Assembly: GCA_013152475.1 (NCBI GenBank)
Contig: JAADGH010000120.1
Span: 1-36,921 of the forward strand
From: Planctomycetota bacterium
Lineage (GTDB): Bacteria; Planctomycetota; Brocadiia; JAADGH01
Direction of reading: 5' to 3'
DNA length: 36,921 bases
Shown: positions 30,129 through 36,921 of the stretch, piece by piece
How the letters are laid out: every line of letters begins with the position of its first letter
How positions within the stretch are numbered: position 1 is the first letter of the stretch
Program-made: the position numbers and the translations under genes
Notes under the pieces: generated by a model
Database searches by the model: none
Seen by the model: the letters and a program-made list of their open reading frames with translations, nothing else
What the model was told of the DNA's origin: nothing

Positions 30129-33100
30129 ATGCTCAGGCGACCCCTTCCCATGGTATCCTTTGTCTTTGTCCTGTGTCTCTTCTTCTCCGTGGCCCGCGCC
30201 GAGCGGGAGGTCGAGTTCGCCAAGGGACTCCAGCGGCTCCAGCTCTACGACCTCTGCTTCGAACAATTCCAGAAGGTCCTCGGTGGCAAATACCCGGACA
30301 TGAAGCTGGACGAAGATAAGAAGATGGAGATCGAGCTCGCCTTCGCCAAGGCCTATATGGATGCGGCCGACCACACGGAGGACACCGAGCTCAGGGACCA
30401 GTATCTCGACCAGGCCGCGAAGCAGTATGACGCGTTCCTCAAGGCCCATCCGGACGCGCCCGAGATCAACGAGGTCCGCTACGACAAGGCCATGCTCCAG
30501 CAGTCCCGCGCCGTCGAGAGATCGAACCAACTGAAGCGCATGCACGACAAGAAGAAGGCGGCGGCAATCGTGAAGAAGGGAGTGGCCCTCTTCGCCGACG
30601 CCGCGTCCCAGTTCGAGAACGCGGCCGGCAAGTCCGAAGCCGCCATGGAGAAGATCTCCACCATTGCCCGGGACAAGCGCCTGATCGCCAGGCGGCAGGT
30701 CCTGATGGAGATGTTCCTGAAGTCCATCAATCAAGCCGCCTGGACGCACTACTACTGGGCGGAGATGTACGGCCGCGAGGTTGTGTCTGATGTGAAGAAA
30801 CAGAAGGCGCAGCTTAATGAGTCCCTCAAGCGGTTCAAAAAGTATGTAGATGATTACGGCAACTTCGTCATTGCCTTGTCCGGCCGCATCGGGCGGGCGG
30901 CCTGCTTCGAGCAGTTGGGGGACATAGAGGTCAAGGCCAAGAGGAACCCGAACGCCCTCAAGCAGTACGAAGAAACCATCAACGAGCTGATCCGCGTGAC
31001 GCAGAAACGGCCGAACTCCGAGGCCAACCCCTTCCGGTTCCATGCCTACTATCTCTTGGGCCAGGTGTATAAGAAGATGGGCCGCCTTGACCCGGCGAAG
31101 GGTTATTTCAACATGGGCATCAAGCAGGTGAACATCCTGATCGAGCAGGTGCCAGAGAACATCATCTTCGAGGAACCCACCGACAACAGGATGCAGCAGA
31201 CGCAGTTGACCGTAAAGAAGGCCATGCTCGAGAAGGGCGAGTGCTTCCTGGAACTGGCGAAGCGGGCGACCGGGAAACTCCGGAATGACAGCCTCAAAAA
31301 GGGCCAGAAGGCCATCGCCGATGTGATCAAGGCCGGCGGGCCCATGTCGCGCATCGCCACGGAGCTGCTGAACAAGTGGAAAAAAGTCTTTCCCGCAATC
31401 AAGATCGAGAAGAGCGTCATTGAGCTGATCGCCGATGCGCAGAAGCGCTTCGACAAGGCCGAGAAGGCCTTTGTCGATCCCAAGACGCGGGCCAAGTCTT
31501 TCGGACTCTATGGCGCTGCGATTCGGGCCTATCAGAATGTAATCGTGAAGGCGGATCCCGACGAGGAGGCCCCCATGATCGGCGAGGCCTGGCAGCAGAT
31601 CGGCCTGTGCTACTTCAAGCAGGGGCGTTACTTCGAGGCGGCGCTCGCCTTCGGCAAGGTACCCGATGTCCTGCCCGATCACCCGAAGGGGGCAGATATC
31701 TCCTTCGCCAGCACGCAACTCTTGGGCCATGTGCTCGACCAGGAGCACACCGACGAGGTCATCAAGAAGGATGGGACCATCGTCCGGGGCAAGATCATCT
31801 CCGACAAGCCGGGCGAGAGCGTGAAGGTCGACGTGCCCGGCGAAAAGCAGCCGGAGGTCATCCCGCAGGAAGAGATCAAGCGGAAGGTGAAGGACGCGCC
31901 GCTGGACCACATGATGGACATCTATGTGGACTCGCTCAAAAAGTTCGCCCGGAAATTCCCCGACGACACCCGCGCCACAGAGGCGGTGTTCCGCAGCGCT
32001 GACGCCCTGCGCGCGGGGGGGCGATTCAAAGACGCAGCGCAGTTGTACGAGTCGATCCCGACCCACGCCACCGAGTATGAAAAGGCCTGCTACCTGTCCG
32101 GTCACTGCTTCTGGGCGGCATATCTCGCGACGGTGGCCGCCGACGCGACCAAGACGAAGGAGGCCGCGCCGCTGTGGCAGCGGGCAGTGCAGAAGCTGAC
32201 CAACTACCTCAAGTGGGCCGCCGAGCAGCCGGAGATCAGCCCCGAGTACACCCAACTGAAACGCTACTGGATGGCCAAGTCCCGACTTCGGCTGGCGAGC
32301 ATCTACAGCTATGAGGGGGTGGGCGAGTACCAGAAGGCATTGGATATTTTGAAGGGCTTCGAGGATGTCTACCAGAAGGAGATCCTGCCCCAGGGCCACG
32401 CCTTCCACAAGGAGGCCGAGAGCCTGCAGAAGCAGATCGCCCCGCTTGAGAAGCAGGTCGCGGCCCTGAAGAAGGGCCGGCAGGACGCCCAGCAGCTTGC
32501 GAACCAACTGCAAGTCGCCAAGATCCGCTTCGAGGATCTGGTGGGCACGCTGAAGGAGATCAACGAGATGCCCGCCGAGATCCACACCTGTCGGATCAAG
32601 TCCTACTGCGGGCTCGGCCGGTTCGACGAGGCCAAGGCCGAATATGCCGATCTGGAGAAGAAATATCCGAACATGGACCCATTGGAAAAGAGCAAGCTGA
32701 GTCGTTTGCTGGCCATGGGATACCTCAACCAGGTGAAGAACCTGAAAGAGAAAGGCGTGAGCGCGGACAAACTGAAGGAGGCCCAGGACAAGGCGGCCCA
32801 GTATGTGATGAACGTGACGTCGCTGAATCCCAACCTCACCGCCAACGACCTGGTGTGGTACGGCAGGCAGTTGTTCGAAATCGGGCATGACGAGGACGCG
32901 GCGAAGGTCTTCAGCCTTGCCCTGGCGAAGCTCACCAACGAGGGGAACAAATATACCACCCAGTACTGGGGCGTGGTTACCGGCATCGCCAACGCCTACG
33001 AGCAGGCCGAAAAGTGGAAAGAGGCCCGGCAGTGGCAGGAAGTCCTCCTGGCCTGGGAGAAGGTCTACATCCTCTGCGGCCGCAGGCAGGAGATCGCCCA

Positions 33101-33758
33101 GAAAGCCTTCGACGACAAAAAGAAGCTCCAGACGCTCCTCGGCCTTTGGGAGGACCGCAAGTCGCGCGGCGATTGGGTGATCTGCTTCCTGTCGGGCAAC
33201 GGCACCTACTCCGCAACGGAGAATGTCTATAAGGACAGCAAGCTCCGGGCGCAGACCATTACGGCATGGGACGCGAACAAGGGCGCACAGAAGGCGATCT
33301 TCGAGAAGTTCGGGCTCAAGCCCTTCGACCCGCGCCTGATCGGCGTCAGCTCCGTGTTGCGCAAGCGGCTGGCCTTCGTGACGGAAAAGAGCGGCGACTA
33401 CGCAAAGGCCCTTCCCATGTGGGAGGCCCTGGCAAACGACATCCAAAAGGGCAGTCCCGTCTGGCTCGATGCCAAATACCATCAGGTCTTTTGCCTGCTG
33501 AAGACGAAACAGGCTAAGGATGCGAAACGGGCGATGTCGAGTTTGCTTATCTCCTACCCGCAGCTTGGCGGGAAAGACAGACCCGAGCTCCAGAAGAAAT
33601 TCCTGGACATGATGAAGAAGGAATTTTCGAAGAGCGACTACGAGGATCTCGTCAAGACCCGCGAGGCGTCGCTGGACGAGAAGAAGGTTGCCGGCGAGCT
33701 CAAGAAAATCGACAAAGAGACGATCGACGCGCTTCGACCGAAAACAGGAAACAAGTAA
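30129..33758 (+). CDS. Very large secreted TPR/coiled-coil protein
   Basis: The 1209-residue product starts with a signal peptide (MLRRPLPMVSFVFVLCLFFSVARA). The rest is almost entirely helical, Lys/Glu-rich and organised in TPR-like repeats, such as AFAKAYMDAAD, YYLLGQVYKKMGRLDPAKGYFNMG, AWQQIGLCYFKQGRYFEAALAF and GEYQKALDILKGF. A coiled coil lies at about 765-820 (AESLQKQIAPLEKQVAALKKG). Between repeat blocks, at about 540-585, is a short beta module beginning KKDGTIVRGKIISDKPGESV. The start at 30129 uses GGAGGT 12 nt upstream; an ATG at 30063 would bury the signal peptide. It is first in a rightward operon with a second TPR protein, ExbB and two ExbD. It is probably a periplasmic partner of that motor; the partner role is inferred. 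Confidence 0.82.
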   Translation: MLRRPLPMVSFVFVLCLFFSVARAEREVEFAKGLQRLQLYDLCFEQFQKVLGGKYPDMKLDEDKKMEIELAFAKAYMDAADHTEDTELRDQYLDQAAKQYDAFLKAHPDAPEINEVRYDKAMLQQSRAVERSNQLKRMHDKKKAAAIVKKGVALFADAASQFENAAGKSEAAMEKISTIARDKRLIARRQVLMEMFLKSINQAAWTHYYWAEMYGREVVSDVKKQKAQLNESLKRFKKYVDDYGNFVIALSGRIGRAACFEQLGDIEVKAKRNPNALKQYEETINELIRVTQKRPNSEANPFRFHAYYLLGQVYKKMGRLDPAKGYFNMGIKQVNILIEQVPENIIFEEPTDNRMQQTQLTVKKAMLEKGECFLELAKRATGKLRNDSLKKGQKAIADVIKAGGPMSRIATELLNKWKKVFPAIKIEKSVIELIADAQKRFDKAEKAFVDPKTRAKSFGLYGAAIRAYQNVIVKADPDEEAPMIGEAWQQIGLCYFKQGRYFEAALAFGKVPDVLPDHPKGADISFASTQLLGHVLDQEHTDEVIKKDGTIVRGKIISDKPGESVKVDVPGEKQPEVIPQEEIKRKVKDAPLDHMMDIYVDSLKKFARKFPDDTRATEAVFRSADALRAGGRFKDAAQLYESIPTHATEYEKACYLSGHCFWAAYLATVAADATKTKEAAPLWQRAVQKLTNYLKWAAEQPEISPEYTQLKRYWMAKSRLRLASIYSYEGVGEYQKALDILKGFEDVYQKEILPQGHAFHKEAESLQKQIAPLEKQVAALKKGRQDAQQLANQLQVAKIRFEDLVGTLKEINEMPAEIHTCRIKSYCGLGRFDEAKAEYADLEKKYPNMDPLEKSKLSRLLAMGYLNQVKNLKEKGVSADKLKEAQDKAAQYVMNVTSLNPNLTANDLVWYGRQLFEIGHDEDAAKVFSLALAKLTNEGNKYTTQYWGVVTGIANAYEQAEKWKEARQWQEVLLAWEKVYILCGRRQEIAQKAFDDKKKLQTLLGLWEDRKSRGDWVICFLSGNGTYSATENVYKDSKLRAQTITAWDANKGAQKAIFEKFGLKPFDPRLIGVSSVLRKRLAFVTEKSGDYAKALPMWEALANDIQKGSPVWLDAKYHQVFCLLKTKQAKDAKRAMSSLLISYPQLGGKDRPELQKKFLDMMKKEFSKSDYEDLVKTREASLDEKKVAGELKKIDKETIDALRPKTGNK

Positions 33759-33791
33759 AACAGCGGTCCCAACTGAGGAGGACAACCCTCG

Positions 33792-34835
33792 ATGAGAAAG
33801 GCAGTTTGGCTGAGCACGGCAGTGGTTCTGGCGGTGATCCTTGTTACCGAGGTCGCCACGGCACAGGGGGGCAGGGACACGGTGACCTTCAAGGACGGTA
33901 CGCCGCAGTGGATGCAGGTGAAGGTGACCAAGGAGACGTACAAGGGCGTCGAGGTGGCGGGGAAGGGGACCAAACACCCGTCGGTGGTCGAGAACATCAC
34001 ACACGGCGACCAACCCGCGTCATACGTCGCGGCGGCAGGCGCCCTGCGGCGCGGCGACTACCAGCGCGCCCAGGAAAAGTTCCTGGAGGCGATGAAGGCA
34101 AAAGCACGCCCGTGGCTCAAGCACTACTGTACCTACTACCTTGCCGTGTGCAAACAAAAGATGGCCGACAAGCCCGACGCCCTGGCAAAGGCGATCGCGG
34201 CGTACCAAAAGGTCATCAAGGAGTCGCCCAACGGCATCAAAGTGCCCGATGCAAAATTCGGCATCGGCCAGTGCTACTATCAGATGAAGCAGCTTGGCCA
34301 GGCGCAGAAGACCTTCGCCGAGATAGCGAAGAGCGACTACGGGGAGTTCTGGCAGTTGGCGGGCAAGCTGTGGGAGGGCAAGATCCTCCTGGAACAGGGC
34401 AAGGGCGCCGAGGCGGCCAAGGTCTTCGACGAGGTGCAAAAGGCGGCCAAGGGGAAAATGCCGGATATCTACTACAAGGCGAACCTCAGCCGCGCGGCGG
34501 GACTGATCCAGGCGAACCCCAATGACACGTCGAAGGCCCGGGATCTGCTGCAGGAAGTCTTTAATGAGGCCGAAAACGACACGATCAAGGCGGCCGCCCA
34601 CAACGGCATGGGCGACGCCTACCGCGCCGAGAAGCGAATCAAGGAGGCGCGGCTGGAATACCTCCGGGTAATCGTGCTCTACTTCGACTGCCCCGAGGAG
34701 CACGCCCGCGCACTGTTCAACGTGGCGGACTGTTTTGATCAGTTGAAGGACGCGGCGACCGCCCGGCGGTTCCGGAACATGCTGGTGCAGCAGCACCCCG
34801 ATTCGGTATGGAGGAAACGGCTCGGCGGCAAATGA
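33792..34835 (+). CDS. Secreted TPR protein associated with ExbB/ExbD
   Basis: This 347-residue protein has a signal peptide (MRKAVWLSTAVVLAVILVTEVATAQ). A short beta-rich segment (about 28-60, DTVTFKDGTPQWMQVKVTKE) is followed by TPR repeats to the end: AAGALRRGDYQRAQEKFLEA, AIAAYQKVIKESPNG, GIGQCYYQMKQLGQAQKTF, GMGDAYRAEKRIKEARLEYL. AGGAGG stands 10 nt before the ATG, 33 bp after the large TPR gene. The architecture and position recall CpoB/YbgF of Tol-Pal clusters, but the order here (before the motor genes) and the N-terminal beta segment differ. It would act in the periplasm as a scaffold or modulator. It ends 56 bp before the exbB start. Confidence 0.83.
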   Translation: MRKAVWLSTAVVLAVILVTEVATAQGGRDTVTFKDGTPQWMQVKVTKETYKGVEVAGKGTKHPSVVENITHGDQPASYVAAAGALRRGDYQRAQEKFLEAMKAKARPWLKHYCTYYLAVCKQKMADKPDALAKAIAAYQKVIKESPNGIKVPDAKFGIGQCYYQMKQLGQAQKTFAEIAKSDYGEFWQLAGKLWEGKILLEQGKGAEAAKVFDEVQKAAKGKMPDIYYKANLSRAAGLIQANPNDTSKARDLLQEVFNEAENDTIKAAAHNGMGDAYRAEKRIKEARLEYLRVIVLYFDCPEEHARALFNVADCFDQLKDAATARRFRNMLVQQHPDSVWRKRLGGK

Positions 34836-34891
34836 GCCGATCGTTCAAAGAGGAGATTGCAGGAGAGTTGTCCTTGAAAGGAGATTGGCGG

Positions 34892-35773
34892 ATGTGGAAG
34901 AAAAGGTTGTTGTTGGGGCTCGTGATTCTGGTGCTGGTGGGGCTTGCAGTGGGGCTTGCAGTGGCGCCGGCGTTTGCCCAGGAAGAAGCGGCGGCCAAGG
35001 ACCAGATGCAGAGTCAGAGCTTCCTGGGGCTGGTGGTGTCGTCCGCCGGGGTGATCGGCTTTCTGATCATTGCGCTGTCCATCGTGTCGGTGGCCCTGCT
35101 GTTCCGGGCGATCTTCACGCTGCGGCGCGATGACCTGATGCCGCCGGAGGCGCAGCAGCAGTTGGACGCCCTGCTGCGCGAGAAGCGCATCAAGGAGGCC
35201 ATGGACTACTGCCGTCAGGATGACTCGATCCTCTCCAAAGTCATCGGCGCGGGCCTGTCGGAAATCCGCTCCGGCTACGGCGACATGAAAGAGATCATGA
35301 CCGAGGTCGGCGAGGAGGAGTCCATCAAGCTCCATCAGAGCATCGGTCACTTCAGCCTGATCGCGAACGTGTCCCCCATGCTCGGCCTGTTTGGGACAGT
35401 ATACGGCATGATGCTGACATTTAGGACCATTGCGTCGTCAGGCGGCATGGCCAAGCCGTCGGAGATGGCCTACGGTATTATGACGGCCCTTGTGACGACG
35501 TTCCTCGGGCTGTTGGTCGCCATCCCGAATATCGTGTTCTTTACGTTCTTCCGGAACAAGGTGGTGCGAATCCTGCTGGAGGTCGGCGTCGTGGCCGAGG
35601 AGCTCATGGGGCGGTTCAAGACGATGCAGATCCAGGGCGCCCCGGGCGCCGCCCCGAGCGGTCCGCAGCTCCCGTCCCAGGCCAGGGCCGCTACGGCAGC
35701 CCCCGGCGCACAGGCCGCCCAGGCCCGGCCGGCAGGGCAGCCCCCGCAGCCCCCCCAGACACCAGGAACGTAG
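34892..35773 (+). CDS. exbB: ExbB/TolQ/MotA-family proton-channel protein
   Basis: ExbB forms the pentameric inner-membrane stator that with ExbD turns proton flow into motion. The 293 residues start with a signal-like helix (about 5-28, ending APAFA-QEE), then TM1 (about 46-70), a cytoplasmic helical loop, and the paired TM helices of the MotA/TolQ/ExbB domain (about 150-240) with SPMLGLFGTVYGMM, the family signature. A Pro/Ala/Gln-rich tail (about 250-293) follows. The ATG at 34892 has AAAGGAG about 9 nt upstream; an earlier in-frame ATG at 34808 overlaps the TPR gene and spoils the signal sequence. It is followed by two exbD genes. The name covers the family; TolQ or another role is equally possible. 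Confidence 0.9.
   Translation: MWKKRLLLGLVILVLVGLAVGLAVAPAFAQEEAAAKDQMQSQSFLGLVVSSAGVIGFLIIALSIVSVALLFRAIFTLRRDDLMPPEAQQQLDALLREKRIKEAMDYCRQDDSILSKVIGAGLSEIRSGYGDMKEIMTEVGEEESIKLHQSIGHFSLIANVSPMLGLFGTVYGMMLTFRTIASSGGMAKPSEMAYGIMTALVTTFLGLLVAIPNIVFFTFFRNKVVRILLEVGVVAEELMGRFKTMQIQGAPGAAPSGPQLPSQARAATAAPGAQAAQARPAGQPPQPPQTPGT
34938..34961 (+). repeat. 12-bp tandem duplication in the ExbB signal sequence
   Basis: TGGGGCTTGCAG occurs twice in immediate succession (34938-34949 and 34950-34961). It encodes GLAVGLAV in the hydrophobic core of the ExbB leader. Copy-number change would alter leader length by four residues without shifting frame. Confidence 0.85.
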
Positions 35774-35811
35774 GACGGGTGCGCCCCCTTTGCGCGATGG
35801 AGGTATGAGGA

Positions 35812-36273
35812 ATGCGGCTGTCATCAGGCAGAAAAACAGAAGAGGCGAACCTGGACATGACGCCCATGATCGACATCGTCTTTCTGTTGATCATCTTCTT
35901 CGTCACGGTCTCTGAGCTCTCCAAGGCCCAAAACCTGAAACTGGAGCTCCCCGTGGCCGATACGGCGAACCCGGACATACGGGTGAAGGCCGACCGGTTG
36001 GTTATCAACATGACCAAGAACGGCACAGTCCATGTCCTGGGGCTCGACCCAATGAAGGTCCACGACCCCAAACTGAAGCAAATCCTCCACATGGAGGCCA
36101 AGCAGAGCATGGAAAAAGGCACCGGCATGGCGGCCCGCCAAGTCGTCCTGCGGGGGGACAAACGGGTGGAGTTCCGTTACGTGCAGGGCCTTATGAAAGA
36201 CTGCCAAGAGGCCAAGATCTGGCAATTGGAGCTCCAGGCCGACCTGCCTGCCCAAGTCAGGCCGGATATGTAG
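35812..36273 (+). CDS. exbD: ExbD/TolR-family protein 1
   Basis: ExbD is the plug and force-transmitting subunit of the ExbB motor. The 153 residues contain a short cytoplasmic N-terminus, a TM helix (about 17-36) with the essential Asp in MTPMIDIVFLLIIFF (Asp21), and a periplasmic domain from about 40. The DMTPMID signature is near perfect. The C-terminal half carries the insertion HMEAKQSMEKGTG. GGAGG lies 8 nt before the ATG; the stop of exbB is 38 bp upstream. It pairs with a second ExbD encoded 148 bp downstream. Confidence 0.92.
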   Translation: MRLSSGRKTEEANLDMTPMIDIVFLLIIFFVTVSELSKAQNLKLELPVADTANPDIRVKADRLVINMTKNGTVHVLGLDPMKVHDPKLKQILHMEAKQSMEKGTGMAARQVVLRGDKRVEFRYVQGLMKDCQEAKIWQLELQADLPAQVRPDM

Positions 36274-36329
36274 CTTCACCGCCAATCTCCACCTTTTGCA
36301 TCGGATTTTGGTTTTTTTGGCGAAGGATT

Positions 36330-36358
36330 TTGCGCGGTTTGCAGAACTATGGTATAAT
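36330..36358 (+). promoter_or_regulatory. Internal promoter before the second exbD gene
   Basis: A perfect TATAAT (36353-36358) is preceded by TGG, giving an extended -10, and by TTGCGC (36330-36335) at 17 bp. The 148-bp gap between the two exbD genes is AT-richer than its surroundings. The second exbD and the gene after it may thus be expressed separately from the TPR-exbB part. Confidence 0.65.
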
Positions 36359-36386
36359 AGACCAGGGCCTGAAAACGGCCCCCTCA

Positions 36387-36404
36387 CCGGCCCCACCGGG
36401 CCGG
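36387..36404 (+). promoter_or_regulatory. GC hairpin in the exbD2 leader
   Basis: CCGGCCC-CACC-GGGCCGG forms a 7-bp all-GC stem between the internal promoter and the start codon, ending 16 nt before the ATG and abutting the Shine-Dalgarno region AAAGGGAG. It may control translation or pausing. No U-tract follows, so it is not a terminator. Confidence 0.45.
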
Positions 36405-36420
36405 GAAAGGGAGATATCGA

Positions 36421-36861
36421 ATGAATCTTTCTAGTGGCGATGGCGGCGAAGGCGAGCGCATTGAGCTGAACATGACGTCGATGATCGACTGCGTCTTTCT
36501 GCTGCTCATTTTCTTCGTCATGACCATGAAGTTCCCCAAGGTCGAGGGCAGACTCCCGGCCCACCTGCCGAGACAAGGACGGGCCTCCTCGACAAAAAAG
36601 GAAAAAACCGAGGAGATCGTTATCGGCCTGGAATACCCGAACAAGGCGCTCATCATCCTGGTCAACGGGGCCAACATCGGTGGCCGCATGGACGCCCTCC
36701 GAACCAAGCTCTTTCTCCTGCGGCGGCAGATTCCCGATGCCAAGGTCACAATCGATGGGGCGCCGGACGTCCCCTACGAATACATCGTGAGGACGCTGAA
36801 CGCATGTGCCAAGTTCGGCTTCAAAAAGGTCCAGTTTGCCGAACCGAGAGAGCAGGTGTAG
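36421..36861 (+). CDS. ExbD/TolR-family protein 2
   Basis: This 146-residue product has a TM helix (about 21-37) with the conserved Asp in MTSMIDCVFLLLIFFV (Asp23). A periplasmic domain follows with the normal ExbD beta-alpha fold: LIILVNG, then DAKVTIDGAPDVPYEYIV, and NACAKFGFKKVQFAEP at the end. It is more ExbD-like at its C-terminus than protein 1, and so the two probably form a heteromeric pair on the ExbB pentamer. GGGAG lies 8 nt before the ATG. Its end is similar to the orphan fragment at 26591-26908. The next gene starts 40 bp downstream. Confidence 0.92.
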   Translation: MNLSSGDGGEGERIELNMTSMIDCVFLLLIFFVMTMKFPKVEGRLPAHLPRQGRASSTKKEKTEEIVIGLEYPNKALIILVNGANIGGRMDALRTKLFLLRRQIPDAKVTIDGAPDVPYEYIVRTLNACAKFGFKKVQFAEPREQV

Positions 36862-36901
36862 CACCCGTTTAGGCCCAGAGCTCCACTGAAGGAGGCGCGC
36901 T

Positions 36902-36921
36902 ATGTCGCAACCGCCGAACCC
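36902..36921 (+). CDS. Start of a further gene of the ExbB/ExbD cluster (partial)
   Basis: AAGGAGG stands 7 nt before an ATG at 36902, and the frame (MSQPPN) runs off the right edge. The ribosome site and the 40-bp distance from exbD2 mark it as the next operon member. By analogy with the exbD remnant followed 42 bp later by a vWA-protein gene at 27 kb, this may be a vWA-type membrane protein, but six codons cannot show that. Confidence 0.6.

Noticed and set aside
30093..34013. A 1306-codon open frame antisense to the large TPR gene
   Set aside because: It is Leu/Val/Gly/Asp-rich with no domain, signal or ribosome site. It arises because Lys AAG and Glu GAG codons in the sense strand read as Leu codons in antisense.

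Overview
The window is GC-rich chromosomal DNA from a Gram-negative-type bacterium. Outer-membrane beta-barrels, lipoprotein signal peptidase, ExbB/ExbD proteins and Sec signal peptides indicate two membranes. The combination of a zinc-ribbon Ser/Thr kinase fused to a beta-helix, a heparinase II/III protein, a DUF6785-like membrane protein, a von Willebrand A membrane protein and many secreted TPR proteins points to Planctomycetota or a close PVC-type relative. That placement is an inference from gene content. Promoters of ordinary sigma-70 form (TTGACA/TATAAT-like, 16-18 bp spacers) and Shine-Dalgarno sequences can be read in front of many genes.

Layout. (1) 1-4.7 kb: the tail of an outer-membrane protein, then a leftward metal-uptake locus consisting of a small Cys/His-rich membrane protein, a porin, a ZnuA-type binding protein and a ZnuB-type permease, with no ATPase gene. 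(2) 4.8-11.8 kb, rightward: a large polytopic membrane protein, a REP-like hairpin pair, leuS, and a Ser/Thr kinase whose outer part is a beta-helix. (3) 11.8-22.3 kb, leftward: a heparinase II/III protein translationally coupled to a DUF255 lipoprotein that has lost its thioredoxin cysteines; a secreted acidic low-complexity protein; and a two-gene operon of a carbohydrate-binding-like protein and a TPR protein. A palindromic repeat pair lies inside the heparinase signal region. (4) 22.4-25.3 kb: a methyltransferase and a secreted protein of unknown function, convergent on a strong shared terminator. (5) 25.6-28.8 kb, rightward: a DksA/TraR zinc-finger gene, lspA (apparently with an ATC start), an orphan C-terminal fragment of an ExbD gene, and a von Willebrand A membrane protein. 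(6) 28.8-29.8 kb, leftward: a two-TM protein with an acidic tail. (7) 30.0 kb to the right edge, rightward: a 1209-residue secreted TPR protein, a second TPR protein, ExbB, two ExbD proteins and the start of another gene.

The strongest candidate for an undescribed system is the last cluster: two periplasmic TPR proteins in line with an ExbB-ExbD-ExbD proton-driven motor and no visible TonB, TolA, TolB or Pal. The relic ExbD in front of the von Willebrand A gene at 27 kb suggests a second, decayed copy of the same kind of cluster. The metal locus without an ATPase, the kinase with a beta-helix, and the repeat insertion in the heparinase leader are secondary points of interest. All assignments rest on reading the sequence; no database search was run.
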